Of a stretch of 64,000 nt of DNA, positions 27,400 to 36,937 are shown one piece after another. The translations under genes were made by a program, and so were the position numbers. Position 1 is the stretch's first letter. Each line of letters starts with the position of its first letter. The notes under the pieces are model-generated. The model was given only the letters and a program-made list of their open reading frames with translations. It was not told where the DNA came from and searched no databases. The DNA comes from Megasphaera sp. (lineage in GTDB: Bacteria; Bacillota; Negativicutes; Veillonellales; Megasphaeraceae). The stretch covers positions 53,125 to 117,124 of the forward strand of contig JALCDF010000001.1 of the NCBI GenBank assembly GCA_022641375.1, given 5' to 3'.

Positions 27400-27654
27400 T
27401 TACTTGCCACTATCGTTCTTATCGGAAGGCTTATCATCCTTCATCAAGACGATGGCTTTTTTATATAACGTCCAAAAGCCGGATACCGCTCCCAACAGGG
27501 AAAAAACAATAAGTCCCCAGGGAGTAGTGCCCAAAAAACCATCTAAAGAATGCCCGATAAAAACACCGGTGCAAATACAAACAAAGAGTGTCATTCCCAT
27601 AGAAGCAGCAATAACAATCATATCCAAAAGGATTCTTTTTTCGTGTTTCATCAT
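27400..27654 (-). CDS. atpZ: AtpZ/AtpI-family small membrane protein
   Basis: The 84-residue protein has two membrane helices (about 9-30 and 42-64) with GHSLDGFLGTTPWGLIVFSLLGAVSGFWTLY between and within them. This is the G-x-x-LD/GTxP pattern of AtpZ-type F-ATPase accessory proteins linked to Mg2+ or Ca2+ transport and assembly. Two ATGs (27654, 27651) overlap the wecB stop. The second has better spacing from AGAGG. Translational coupling ties it to the epimerase gene. Confidence 0.82.
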   Translation of the reverse strand: MMKHEKRILLDMIVIAASMGMTLFVCICTGVFIGHSLDGFLGTTPWGLIVFSLLGAVSGFWTLYKKAIVLMKDDKPSDKNDSGK

Positions 27655-28814
27655 CCTCTAACGGGTAATTTAAATTCTTCCGGACGACTTCCCGTATGAC
27701 TAAACGCGTAGATAATCGCCTGCACGATACGTTTGGATGCAAAGCCATCGCCATACGGGTTCACCGCATTGCTCATAGCTGCATACGCTGCCGGATCGGT
27801 CAGCAAACGTTTTGTTTCCCGGTAAACAACATCTTTTTGCGTACCGATGAGACGTACCGTTCCGGCATCCACTGCTTCCGGCCGTTCCGTCGTATCCCGT
27901 AAGACCAGGACAGGCTTGCCCAAAGACGGTGCTTCTTCCTGGATGCCGCCGGAATCTGTCAGTACCAAACTGCTCTTACTCATCAGATTCGCAAACGGTT
28001 CATAATCCATCGGTTCAATCAGATGAATCCGGTCAACACCTTCCAGCTCTTCTTCCACTACTTTCCGAACCTTGGGATTTCGATGTACCGGAAAAACAAT
28101 TTCTGTATCAGAAATTTCTTCGATGATATGCCGTAATGCTATATAAATATGGCGCATAGGTTCACCCAGGTTTTCCCGGCGGTGTGTCGTCAGCAAAATG
28201 ATGCGATGATTCTGGAAATCCACATTGTCCAAACCAGCTTTTTCATGAAAATGATATTCGCCGGCAACGGTATTCATCAAGGCATCGATGACGGTATTCC
28301 CGGTAATGTAAATATTATGGGGATCCATGTTTTCATTGAGAAGATTTTGTTTAGCCACCGGTGTCGGAGCAAAATGAATGCTGGCAATGGAACCCGTCAG
28401 ACGACGATTGATTTCTTCCGGAAACGGCGAGTAAATATTTCCTGTCCTGAGACCTGCTTCCACATGTCCTACGGGGATTTGCTGATAATACGCTGCCAGC
28501 GCACCCGAAAAAGTAGTCGTCGTATCACCGTGTACCAATACTAAATCCGGTTTTTCTTTTTCAAATACAGTTTTCAACCCCAACAGGGATTTCGTTGTAA
28601 TATCATACAGCGTCTGACCCTGCGACATGATATCCAAATCATAATCCGGCTGGATATGAAATAATTCCAACACCTGATCCAACATCTGGCGGTGCTGGGC
28701 TGTAACGGCAACAATGGTCTGGATTTGATCGCGATGTTTTTTCAATTCCAAGACAACGGGTGCCATTTTAATGGCTTCCGGTCTCGTACCAAACACAGCA
28801 ATGACCTTTATCAT
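27651..28814 (-). CDS. wecB: UDP-N-acetylglucosamine 2-epimerase (non-hydrolysing)
   Basis: The 387-residue enzyme converts UDP-GlcNAc to UDP-ManNAc for surface polysaccharide or teichoic acid linkage units. Signatures are FGTRPEAIKMAPVV at the start, HVEAGLRTGNIYSPFPEEINRRL near 115-137, TTHRRENLG, and DSGGIQEEAPSLGKPVLVLRDTTERPEA. The gene lies 39 bp downstream of the GlcNAc-1-phosphate transferase gene and overlaps atpZ by 4 bp, so envelope sugar genes lead into the atp operon. Confidence 0.96.
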   Translation of the reverse strand: MIKVIAVFGTRPEAIKMAPVVLELKKHRDQIQTIVAVTAQHRQMLDQVLELFHIQPDYDLDIMSQGQTLYDITTKSLLGLKTVFEKEKPDLVLVHGDTTTTFSGALAAYYQQIPVGHVEAGLRTGNIYSPFPEEINRRLTGSIASIHFAPTPVAKQNLLNENMDPHNIYITGNTVIDALMNTVAGEYHFHEKAGLDNVDFQNHRIILLTTHRRENLGEPMRHIYIALRHIIEEISDTEIVFPVHRNPKVRKVVEEELEGVDRIHLIEPMDYEPFANLMSKSSLVLTDSGGIQEEAPSLGKPVLVLRDTTERPEAVDAGTVRLIGTQKDVVYRETKRLLTDPAAYAAMSNAVNPYGDGFASKRIVQAIIYAFSHTGSRPEEFKLPVRG

Positions 28815-28853
28815 ATAAGCACCTCTTTATATAAAACAATACTCTTTATATCT

Positions 28854-29894
28854 TTATCGTTTACGCGTAGAATTATTCGTCGTTGTCTTCCGCAATATAC
28901 CAATGCGTTTGGCGGAATAAATAATAATTGCCAATACAACGAGTACAGTCACAATTCCTGTTTTATAATTTACGCTGGCTACAAATAAAGCGACAACTCC
29001 TAATATGAGGCTGACAAGATACATGATCAATACAACCTGCTTCTGGGTTAGCCCCAACGCCAATAAGCGATGATGCAGATGCCCTTTGTCCGGTTGGAAA
29101 ATAGGCACCCCGCTCATTTTACGACGAATAATAGCAAATAACGTATCCAGGATTGGCACGCCCAACGCAATGACCGGTACGACCAATGCTACCGTAGCCG
29201 CGGTCTTGACCAGGCCCAGCACGGCTGCTACAGACATCGTATAGCCTAAAAGCATGCTTCCTGTATCTCCCATAAAAATCTTTGCAGGGTTAAAATTATA
29301 CTGCAAAAATCCTAAAGCCGCTCCGGCCATAGCCACGATGATCATCGCCGGCAGATATTGATTCATCTTATAGGCCATGAGGAACATGGAAATAGAAGCG
29401 ATAAAAGATACACCCGCCGCTAATCCATCCAACCCATCAATAAGATTTACCGTATTTGTAAAGCCGATAATCCAAAAAATCGTAATCGGTACCGCTATGA
29501 TTTCCGGCAATACGATAAGTGTTCCAAAGGGATTAGTAAGCCATTCAATCTGGATACCAAAAGCTACCGGGATGGCTGCTGCCAATATTTGTCCCACAAG
29601 CTTCACTTTAGCCGGGATATTACAAATGTCATCCCAGATACCCAAAGCCACGATGGCGGTGCATCCTAACAAAAGGCCCAAAAGCTCATGATTCACAGGC
29701 ATACAGAACATTACTGCTGCCATGAATCCAATATAAATTGCCAAACCGCCCAATCGCGGAATAACATGAGTATGCACCTTTCTTGCGTTCGGTTTGTCAA
29801 CAGCACCCACCTTGATCGCCAGTTTCTTAACGCTGGGTGTCAATGCATAGGATATAACCAATGCGATAACAAAAGGTACAAAATATTCAAGCAC
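28854..29894 (-). CDS. wecA: Undecaprenyl-phosphate GlcNAc-1-phosphate transferase, WecA/TagO type
   Basis: The 346-residue membrane enzyme has about ten helices and loads GlcNAc-1-phosphate onto undecaprenyl phosphate, starting O-antigen, enterobacterial-common-antigen-like or teichoic acid synthesis. Visible motifs are KPNARKVHTHVIPRLGG, the catalytic NLIDGLDGLAAG, FMGDTGSMLLG and the HLHHRLLALGL sequence near 270, all of the MraY/WecA superfamily. The basic C-terminus ends KTTTNNSTRKR. It is upstream of wecB, its natural pathway partner. MraY itself is unlikely because of the HxHH type. Confidence 0.93.
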   Translation of the reverse strand: MLEYFVPFVIALVISYALTPSVKKLAIKVGAVDKPNARKVHTHVIPRLGGLAIYIGFMAAVMFCMPVNHELLGLLLGCTAIVALGIWDDICNIPAKVKLVGQILAAAIPVAFGIQIEWLTNPFGTLIVLPEIIAVPITIFWIIGFTNTVNLIDGLDGLAAGVSFIASISMFLMAYKMNQYLPAMIIVAMAGAALGFLQYNFNPAKIFMGDTGSMLLGYTMSVAAVLGLVKTAATVALVVPVIALGVPILDTLFAIIRRKMSGVPIFQPDKGHLHHRLLALGLTQKQVVLIMYLVSLILGVVALFVASVNYKTGIVTVLVVLAIIIYSAKRIGILRKTTTNNSTRKR

Positions 29895-29936
29895 AACACA
29901 CGCCTACTTTCCATTAATATTCGCAAATCAACATAT

Positions 29937-31295
29937 TTAGTTCGTCAGGCTGCGCATAGGAGCCGGAATATGACCACCGCGGGCAATAAAATCAGCCGAC
30001 TTGTACTTATTCACACTGATAATCGGACAATGTCCCAACAGACCACCGAATTCAACGGTATCACCGACATCCTTGCCAGGGACCGGAATAACACGGACAG
30101 CTGTCGTCTTATTATTAATCATCCCGATTGCCGCTTCATCAGCAATGATTGCCGCAATCGTTTCCGCTGTCGTATTGCCGGGAATAGCAATCATGTCAAG
30201 CCCGACCGAACATACACAGGTCATCGCTTCTAATTTTTCCAAGCACAGACTTCCCCTGCCGACAGCTTCGAGCATCCCCTTGTCTTCACTAACAGGAATA
30301 AATGCACCGGATAAACCACCTACCCGGGATGAGGCCATCAGACCGCCCTTTTTCACAGCGTCATTTAATAGGGCCAAGGCTGCTGTCGTGCCATAGGCAC
30401 CACAACTTTCCAGACCCATTTCTTCTAATATATCTGCAACACTATCACCTACAGCAGGTGTCGGTGCCAACGATAAGTCGATGATACCAAACGGCACCTG
30501 AAGCCGTTTAGATGCTTCCATCGCCACCAGCTGCCCTACACGGGTAATCTTGAATGCTGTTTTTTTAATCGTTTCTGCTACGACATCGAAAGGCGCACCT
30601 TTGATATTTTCCAAGGCCCGTTTTACGACACCAGGACCGCTGACCCCTACACTGACACAGCAGTCACCCTGCGTAACACCGTGGAACGCTCCGGCCATAA
30701 ACGGATTATCTTCTACGGCATTGCAGAAAACAACCAATTTAGCACAACCAAGAGCATCCTGTTCCTTGGTCAGTTCTCCCAAATTCTTGAATACACGGCC
30801 CATTTCAGCGACAGCATCCATATTGATGCCCGCCTTAGTTGACCCAACGGCTACCGAACTGCAGACCAGGTCCGTACAAGCCAGTCCTTCGGCAATGGAA
30901 TCGATCAGGCGCTGATCTCCATCGGTATATCCCCGGTCTACTAATGCGGAAAAACCACCGATAAAATCGATGCCTATTTCCTTTGCTGCCTTATCGAGAG
31001 TCTTCGCTATTTCCGTGTAATTGCGTAAATCACTGGATCCGGCCACCAGACTGATTGGTGTTACAGAAACACGTTTATTGATGATTGGCACGCCATATTC
31101 CCTGGCAATTGCTTCACCGGTATCCACTAAATGTTCGCCATACGACGTAATCTTATCATAAATATTACGACATAATGTTTTGCCGTCACTGGAACAACAA
31201 TCCAAGAGACTGATACCCATCGTAATCGTACGTACGTCTAAATTGTTTTTCTGAATCATTTGATTTGTTTCTAACACATCATGTATTGTCAGCAT
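29937..31295 (-). CDS. PFL family protein (UPF0210)
   Basis: The 452 residues match the UPF0210 family that adopts a pyruvate-formate-lyase-like barrel: [74 protein letters not shown]. The reaction is unknown; no glycyl radical motif is visible, so it is not a formate lyase. It follows the ACT-domain gene by 11 bp. That pair is conserved in many Firmicutes and archaea and suggests amino-acid-responsive control. Confidence 0.92.
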   Translation of the reverse strand: MLTIHDVLETNQMIQKNNLDVRTITMGISLLDCCSSDGKTLCRNIYDKITSYGEHLVDTGEAIAREYGVPIINKRVSVTPISLVAGSSDLRNYTEIAKTLDKAAKEIGIDFIGGFSALVDRGYTDGDQRLIDSIAEGLACTDLVCSSVAVGSTKAGINMDAVAEMGRVFKNLGELTKEQDALGCAKLVVFCNAVEDNPFMAGAFHGVTQGDCCVSVGVSGPGVVKRALENIKGAPFDVVAETIKKTAFKITRVGQLVAMEASKRLQVPFGIIDLSLAPTPAVGDSVADILEEMGLESCGAYGTTAALALLNDAVKKGGLMASSRVGGLSGAFIPVSEDKGMLEAVGRGSLCLEKLEAMTCVCSVGLDMIAIPGNTTAETIAAIIADEAAIGMINNKTTAVRVIPVPGKDVGDTVEFGGLLGHCPIISVNKYKSADFIARGGHIPAPMRSLTN

Positions 31296-31306
31296 ATCAA
31301 ATCTCC

Positions 31307-31579
31307 TTACCCTACCCGATGCATTGCATCGAATATTGCCTTATTCTGAGCACGGATTTCCACGCCCAGTTCATCACCTTTTTCTTTGAGCACGGTCTGT
31401 AATGCATCGATATCAATATCAGCATCCGCTAAATCAACGATCATGGCCATATTAAATATGCCACCCAGAATAACCTGATTGATTGTTTCGATATTAATTT
31501 TATGGTCAGCCATAATCGTACTGACTGCGGCAATAATGCCCGTACGGTCTACCCCAACTACAGTAACAACTGCTTTCAC
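31307..31579 (-). CDS. ACT-domain protein (UPF0237)
   Basis: The 90-residue protein is a single ACT domain: [52 protein letters not shown] domains bind amino acids or act in dimers, and this family is usually next to the UPF0210 gene as here. Its ligand is unknown. The gene has its own extended -10 promoter with a palindrome inside. Confidence 0.92.
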   Translation of the reverse strand: MKAVVTVVGVDRTGIIAAVSTIMADHKINIETINQVILGGIFNMAMIVDLADADIDIDALQTVLKEKGDELGVEIRAQNKAIFDAMHRVG

Positions 31580-31617
31580 GATATTACCTCTCCTTTTGTC
31601 TATTGAAATACTTCCCT

Positions 31618-31640
31618 ATTATAACACAGGTCGTATACGA
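31618..31640 (-). promoter_or_regulatory. Extended -10 promoter with palindrome for the ACT/PFL pair
   Basis: TG-T-TATAAT lies on the minus strand with the -10 at 31618-31623. The -35 is weak. A perfect ten-base palindrome TCGTATACGA (31631-31640) fills the spacer and is a candidate operator. Confidence 0.6.
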
Positions 31641-31655
31641 AATTCCACTGGCTGT

Positions 31656-31692
31656 ATACAAACCGCTTGTATAGCTTACAAGCGGTTCGTAT
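31656..31692. repeat. Long inverted repeat between pgm and the ACT gene
   Basis: Arms 31656-31671 and 31677-31692 pair over 16 bases with one mismatch around a five-base loop. No T-run follows on either strand, so a rho-independent terminator for pgm is possible but not typical. It lies 41 bp past the pgm stop. Confidence 0.6.
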
Positions 31693-31732
31693 GAATTTCT
31701 GAATATAACTTTAACTACAAAATCCTTGCTAA

Positions 31733-33376
31733 TTAAATAGTCTGGGATAATGTTTTAGAAATAAGTTTTTTCCCCTCATCCAATAGTTTCCCAGCCTGTT
31801 TTTCCGAAACAAAGCTTTCCGCATACAATTTATACATATCTTCCGTACCTGACGGACGGGCCGCTACCCAGCCGTCTTCCGTAGCGATTTTAACGCCGCC
31901 AATAGCAAAATCACCGTAGGGAGATTTGGACAATACAGCCGTAATCGGGCTGCCACATAACGTGGATTCCGTAATATCCGCCGCCGTCAATGAACTGATT
32001 GCCGCTTTTTCTTCCAGCGTTGCCGGTGAATCACTGCGCATCGTGTACGGACGTCCCAGCTGCCCGCATAAATCATTATAATAATCTAACGGTGATTTTC
32101 CTGTTATCGCCTTGATTTCACAAGCCAGGAGACACATGATCATGCCATCTTTATCGGTCGTCCAAACGGAACCGTCTTTGGCAACAAAAGATGCACCGGC
32201 ACTTTCTTCGCCGGAAAAGGCAATTTTGCCGTCCGTATATAATGAACCGAAATATTTGAAACCTACCGGTACTTCATAACAGGGAATCCCCATCTTTTGG
32301 GCCGATCTGGCAAGCATATCCGTCGTAACGACGGTCTTGGCAATACCCATACCGGCAAAATTACGATGCGTCATGAGATAATGGGAAGCAACCGTCAGAT
32401 ACGCATTGGCCATGATCATTCCCTGCGGCCCCGATATGATACCAAATCTGTCATAGTCCGGATCATTGGCCAAAATCAAATCATATTGATCCTGACTTTT
32501 GGTAACAGCTGACATCACATAGGCAGAGGAGCAATCCATCCGTATTTTCCCATCATGGTCATAATTCATGAACGTAAATTGGGGATCATAGGTATCGTTG
32601 ACAAAATCAATAGGAATATGATAACTTTCAGAGATTTTATGCCAATAGTTCATCCCGGAACCACCCAGTGCATTGACCATGATATGCAGATGAGCATTAC
32701 AAATCGCGTCCATATCGATGATAGAATCCAATTCCGCTACGTATAATCCCTTATAGTCATACGGAATAATCAGAGGGCTCTCTTTGGCCTGTTCAGCCGT
32801 GATCCGCTTAACATCTTTATTTCCCCCGGCCAGGATTTGATTGGCTTCGGATTCAATAGCCTTCGTAATGTCGGATCCAGCCGGACCACCCGTAACCGGA
32901 TTATACTTGATTCCGCCATGTTCCGGAGGATTATGGGACGGCGTAATAATAAGTCCATCCGCCAGGTTTTCCTTCCGTCTGTCATTATACCGCAAAATAG
33001 CCCGCGATACCGAAGGAGTAGGAACGAAATCACCTTCACTGTCAACATATGCCGTAACGCCGTTAGCCGCTAACACTTCCAATACGGTTTCATAGGCAAG
33101 TTTGGAAAGATAATGCGTATCTTCCCCGACAAACAAGGGGCCTTCAGCACCAAACCGTTTACGGTGATTACAGACAGCCTGGGTAATGGCAGCTACATGA
33201 TCATCGGTAAAGCTGCTGTTTCCTGCCTGTCCCCGATGACCAGATGTGCCAAAACGAACCTGCTGATGCGGATTTGTCACATCGGGATGATTGTTGTGAT
33301 ATGCTCTTGCAATGGCTTCTAAATCAATGTAATCTTCTTTTCTTACCTTGGTACCTGCTAATTCATGAATTGCCAT
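31733..33376 (-). CDS. pgm: Phosphoglucomutase, alpha-D-glucose specific
   Basis: The enzyme interconverts glucose-1-phosphate and glucose-6-phosphate. From the ATG at 33376 the protein has 547 residues, the standard length, and starts MAIHELAGTKVRKEDYIDLE. The phosphoserine loop is IITPSHNPPEHGGIKYNP, the metal loop is NDPDYDRFG, and the sugar loop holds SGEESAGASF. AGGTG lies six bases before this ATG; the 24 extra in-frame residues upstream are not supported. It is divergent from xth, with an extended -10 on the minus strand at 33505-33510. Confidence 0.95.
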   Translation of the reverse strand: MAIHELAGTKVRKEDYIDLEAIARAYHNNHPDVTNPHQQVRFGTSGHRGQAGNSSFTDDHVAAITQAVCNHRKRFGAEGPLFVGEDTHYLSKLAYETVLEVLAANGVTAYVDSEGDFVPTPSVSRAILRYNDRRKENLADGLIITPSHNPPEHGGIKYNPVTGGPAGSDITKAIESEANQILAGGNKDVKRITAEQAKESPLIIPYDYKGLYVAELDSIIDMDAICNAHLHIMVNALGGSGMNYWHKISESYHIPIDFVNDTYDPQFTFMNYDHDGKIRMDCSSAYVMSAVTKSQDQYDLILANDPDYDRFGIISGPQGMIMANAYLTVASHYLMTHRNFAGMGIAKTVVTTDMLARSAQKMGIPCYEVPVGFKYFGSLYTDGKIAFSGEESAGASFVAKDGSVWTTDKDGMIMCLLACEIKAITGKSPLDYYNDLCGQLGRPYTMRSDSPATLEEKAAISSLTAADITESTLCGSPITAVLSKSPYGDFAIGGVKIATEDGWVAARPSGTEDMYKLYAESFVSEKQAGKLLDEGKKLISKTLSQTI

Positions 33377-33560
33377 ATCAATCACCTGATTCCTCTGAAT
33401 TTTTATTTTTGACATTCCCAATGATCTTTTATACAATAAATATGTCATCGTTCCTAATATATTGCATGAATCATTGTAAAATACTTTTGGAATATGCTGT
33501 ATTTATTATAGCAAAAATCGCACCATTAAAACAGTAGTATAAAAAAGAAAGGATGATATT

Positions 33561-34313
33561 ATGAAATTTATTTCTTGGAATGTCAACGGTTTGCGCGCCG
33601 CCATGAAAAAGGGATTCATGGAAACATTTCAACATCTCGATGCTGATATATTCTGCCTTCAGGAAACAAAACTCCAGGAAGGGCAAATTGCTGTCGACCT
33701 CCCCGGATACGAACAATATTGGAACTATGCCGACCGCAAAGGCTATAGCGGAACCGCTATTTTTACCCGCATGAAACCCATTTCCGTATCGTATGGCATG
33801 GGAATCGACGAACATGACCATGAAGGCCGTCTGATTACATTAGAATTTCCTGATTTTTACTTCGTCACCTGTTATACGCCAAACAGCCAGAATGAATTGG
33901 CCCGGCTGCCGTATCGCATGAAATGGGAAGATGATTTCCGCAGTTATTTGCAGCATCTGGCCGAAACGAAGGGCGTCGTCCTATGCGGTGACCTCAACGT
34001 AGCCCACGAGGAAATCGACTTGAAAAACCCTAAGACAAATCATAAAAATGCCGGTTTTTCCGATGCAGAACGACAAAAGATGACACAATTATTAACCGCC
34101 GGATTCACAGATACGTGGCGTTATTTTTATCCCGACGTAACCGGCATCTATTCCTGGTGGAGCTACCGTTTCAAGGCCCGTCAAAATAATGCCGGATGGC
34201 GCATCGACTACTTTATTACATCGTCTTCCCTGGATGACCGGTTGGAAAAAGCCGAAATCCATACGGATATTACCGGCAGCGACCATTGTCCGGTCGGACT
34301 GCTGATGAAATAG
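33561..34313 (+). CDS. xth: Exodeoxyribonuclease III / AP endonuclease
   Basis: The 250-residue enzyme repairs abasic sites. Motifs run in order: MKFISWNVNGLRA with metal-binding Asn7, CLQETKLQ with the catalytic Glu, YSGTAIFTR, LCGDLNVAHEEIDLKNPK with the Asp/Asn pair, WWSYR, GWRIDYF, and the terminal SDHCPVGL with the catalytic Asp-His. AAAGAAAGGATG precedes the ATG. It is a single-gene transcript, ended by a hairpin shared with glnA. Confidence 0.96.
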   Translation: MKFISWNVNGLRAAMKKGFMETFQHLDADIFCLQETKLQEGQIAVDLPGYEQYWNYADRKGYSGTAIFTRMKPISVSYGMGIDEHDHEGRLITLEFPDFYFVTCYTPNSQNELARLPYRMKWEDDFRSYLQHLAETKGVVLCGDLNVAHEEIDLKNPKTNHKNAGFSDAERQKMTQLLTAGFTDTWRYFYPDVTGIYSWWSYRFKARQNNAGWRIDYFITSSSLDDRLEKAEIHTDITGSDHCPVGLLMK

Positions 34314-34367
34314 CAGCTTCTTCCCGAATCGTTGGAATTTGCAAAATAATCTTATTGTTTATATACC

Positions 34368-34403
34368 AAAGGGACCTTACCTGTCAAATGGTAAGGTCCC
34401 TTT
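34368..34403 (+). terminator. Bidirectional terminator between xth and glnA
   Basis: A 14-bp perfect stem (34368-34381 with 34390-34403) with an eight-base loop stands between the convergent stops. A short T-run follows on the plus strand, and the minus side has Ts from the AAA flank. Confidence 0.85.
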
Positions 34404-34419
34404 CATATAATTCTACACG

Positions 34420-36321
34420 CTAAAATGCATTATGAGAATATTCATAATAAAGAGAAGATAATTCATCCATCTTATCGCTCATGAGGACCATAAGATCAGA
34501 AGCCGTATCATAATCTTTGATATTCAGAGCCCGTTTGATTTTGGAGAAAATGGACAAGCTCTTTTCTGTATCGCGTCCCAATTCCGTACGCAATGCATTG
34601 ATTGTCGTCCAGCGTTCCACTTCCAGAGGATTGCTGTCACCGTCTGTATGGAGCTGTTTTGCCGAGATGACCATTTCCAAATTATCCGGGATAATGCGGA
34701 ACTGGAGTTCCAAGGCCCAACGGGTCATTGCCCCTTGTTTGAAGGAATCCATCAAGCGTTTCTGGAAGCTGTCGCAAGTAAGATCATCGACTTTTTCAGG
34801 ATATTCCTGCAATGCTTTGAAGTTTTCCCAAACCGTACGCGGTGCTTTGCCAAACATATCCGCCCGTTCTTCATCAGTAAAGGATTCGAATACGTCGACT
34901 TCAGAGCGATATGCCCGTGATTTTTCAAGATAATCAGCAGCTTCACCCGGTTTTTTGGATAATTCAGCCAATAAATCAGCTGGTGCTTTTTCATTGCCGA
35001 CAGTATATTTGATGCCATCCAAGGCAGCTAAATAGAACAATGCCAAGGCAATATAGGTGTTCGTAAACGGATTTGGCGCACGCATTTCAAAGCGTGTTGC
35101 TTTCGGATTTTCCGCACTGCGGATCAGGCCGGCCAATACGGAACGATTCCGGGTCGGTGCATCCGGTGTTTCGCCGCCGAGCGCGGTAACAATGCAGACC
35201 GGTGCTTCAAAACCCGGTTTCAGACGATTTAAAGAGTCTGTCGTTGCGGATACGAACGGATTGATGACTTCATAGTGTTTCAAGATTCCCATTACCGCAC
35301 CATAGCCGATATTGGACAAGAATTCTTTATTCATGTCATCCGGATTAAAGAGATTGATGAATTTACCGTTCTTCAAGATAGCACCGATACCAACATGGGT
35401 ATGTTCGCCACTGCCGGCAACACCATGGATCGGTTTTGCCTGGAACGTAACTTCAAGGCCGTTTTCACGAAATACTTCACGAACGATAATACGGGCACAG
35501 ATTTCATTATCTGCTGTCTGTACCGGATCGCTGGCATATTTCCAGTCACATTCGAGCTGTTCCAAGACGAAGATCAATTTGCCGGAGTCATCAATCTGTG
35601 CTTTGATCCCGCCAACTTCTTTATGGCCCATTTCTGGTTCCAAACCATATTGCTGCAACCGTTCTACCGTCTGTTCAAGGGCTGTACGAACGACGCCATG
35701 AGTACGCTGCCAGTACTGTTCCTGCAGCTTCTGAGAAGCTGACAACAGACGTGTAGCCACTTCCTGGCTCGGGGATTTAACCCAGAATTCCAATTCTGTA
35801 GCTGTTGTAAAAACAATCTTTACGATATCGTCCGGATTAACGGAAAGACCTTTGATACCATGTTTTTTAACCAAAGCCAATACCTGATCAGCTACATAAT
35901 CGGTTGTATGACGAAGAATGGAGCGGGAATCGATGTATCCCGTTGCATGACGCAAAAAGCTTGGGATACGCAACGTGCCAACAGGACGACCCGTCGCTTC
36001 ATCGATATTGCCATCATTATAATCGACAAACCAATTTACGCCTGGATCCGCTTTAATATCAACGCGGGCACGTGATAATGTAGCAATGCCGGGCAATACG
36101 ACAGAAGAACCATCAGTCTGAAATGCAGTACCATTAAAGAATTTATCATAATCATTGAAAAATACAGAAATAGGAATCTTTTCATCTGTGTCATTACCAG
36201 CCAAATCAACACCGACAAGAGAAACAAATTTAATTTCCGGATGCTGTTCTAATAAAGCCAGCACCCCTTCTTTTCCGTATTGACCTGCAGGGATTACATA
36301 AACCAAACCTTCTTTAGTCAT
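34420..36321 (-). CDS. glnA: Glutamine synthetase, about 630-residue form
   Basis: The enzyme makes glutamine from glutamate, ammonia and ATP. Catalytic-domain motifs are visible: ATELEFWV, QLECDWKYA, GVAGSGEHTHVGIGAILKNG, LNRLKPGFEAPVCIVTALGG, and TRNRSVLAGLIRSAENPKATRFEMRAPNPFTNTYIALA. At 633 residues it is longer than standard GSI (about 440-470) and shorter than GSIII (about 700), with an extended C-terminus rich in Glu and Lys. It is monocistronic with a leader that can form a terminator-like hairpin. No glnR or glnB is close. Confidence 0.92.
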   Translation of the reverse strand: MTKEGLVYVIPAGQYGKEGVLALLEQHPEIKFVSLVGVDLAGNDTDEKIPISVFFNDYDKFFNGTAFQTDGSSVVLPGIATLSRARVDIKADPGVNWFVDYNDGNIDEATGRPVGTLRIPSFLRHATGYIDSRSILRHTTDYVADQVLALVKKHGIKGLSVNPDDIVKIVFTTATELEFWVKSPSQEVATRLLSASQKLQEQYWQRTHGVVRTALEQTVERLQQYGLEPEMGHKEVGGIKAQIDDSGKLIFVLEQLECDWKYASDPVQTADNEICARIIVREVFRENGLEVTFQAKPIHGVAGSGEHTHVGIGAILKNGKFINLFNPDDMNKEFLSNIGYGAVMGILKHYEVINPFVSATTDSLNRLKPGFEAPVCIVTALGGETPDAPTRNRSVLAGLIRSAENPKATRFEMRAPNPFTNTYIALALFYLAALDGIKYTVGNEKAPADLLAELSKKPGEAADYLEKSRAYRSEVDVFESFTDEERADMFGKAPRTVWENFKALQEYPEKVDDLTCDSFQKRLMDSFKQGAMTRWALELQFRIIPDNLEMVISAKQLHTDGDSNPLEVERWTTINALRTELGRDTEKSLSIFSKIKRALNIKDYDTASDLMVLMSDKMDELSSLYYEYSHNAF

Positions 36322-36341
36322 ACTTCCTCCTTTTTCGAAAA

Positions 36342-36379
36342 AGAAAAGACTCCTCCCCTATTACGGTTTGAAGTCTTCT
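36342..36379 (-). promoter_or_regulatory. Possible attenuator hairpin in the glnA leader
   Basis: On the minus strand AGAAGACTTC can pair over ten bases (with G-U pairs) with GAGGAGTCTTTTC across a 15-base loop. A T-rich stretch follows, just before the glnA RBS. It could be a weak terminator or attenuator; no aptamer was recognised upstream. Confidence 0.4.
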
Positions 36380-36470
36380 TTGACTTTGAATCATGACTTA
36401 TTCTATTTTTAAATCATGCATAAATGATACAATCAATTAGGCCATTTGTCAATATCAAAACCAAATAAAT

Positions 36471-36911
36471 CTAACTTTTTTGTAACATTTCCTTTACAAT
36501 TTGAGAGACAAGACGTCCATCAGCTTTCCCCTTGACCTGAGGCATAACAAGTTTCATTACGTCACCCATTTTAAGGTTTTCCTTGCCAGCCGTGACATTC
36601 GTCACAATCTGGCGGACTTCATCTGCTGTAAGCTGTTTAGGCATGTATTTTTCCAATACCGTCATTTCAGCTTTTGTCTGGTCTATCAAATCCTGACGAT
36701 TCGCTTTTTCGAATTCGGCCAGTGATTCTTTACGTTGTTTCATTTCTTTAGCAATGACAGCGCTGACACCAGTATCGTCAAGTTCACATTTTCCGTCGAT
36801 TTCTACATTACGAATAGACGAACGGGCCATGCGAATTACCGCTAATGTGGTTTTATCCTTCGCTTTCATTGCTGTCTTCATGTCCTGAAGCAGTTCTTCT
36901 TTTAGAGACAT
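36471..36911 (-). CDS. yqeY: GatB/YqeY domain protein
   Basis: The 146-residue, mostly helical protein matches YqeY, related to the tail of amidotransferase subunit GatB: MSLKEELLQDMKTAMKAKDKTTLAVIRMARSSIRNVEID, KYMPKQLTADEVRQIV, GKADGRLVSQIVKEML. Its role is unclear, perhaps tRNA-related. It lies 26 bp downstream of rpsU, a widespread Firmicutes pairing, and is expressed from the rpsU promoter. Confidence 0.95.
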   Translation of the reverse strand: MSLKEELLQDMKTAMKAKDKTTLAVIRMARSSIRNVEIDGKCELDDTGVSAVIAKEMKQRKESLAEFEKANRQDLIDQTKAEMTVLEKYMPKQLTADEVRQIVTNVTAGKENLKMGDVMKLVMPQVKGKADGRLVSQIVKEMLQKS

Positions 36912-36937
36912 CCTATCACCCTTCTAACTTTGAAAGA

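Noticed and set aside
33374-33448. Upstream extension of pgm
   Set aside because: The internal ATG at 33376 has a good RBS and gives the standard length and N-terminus.
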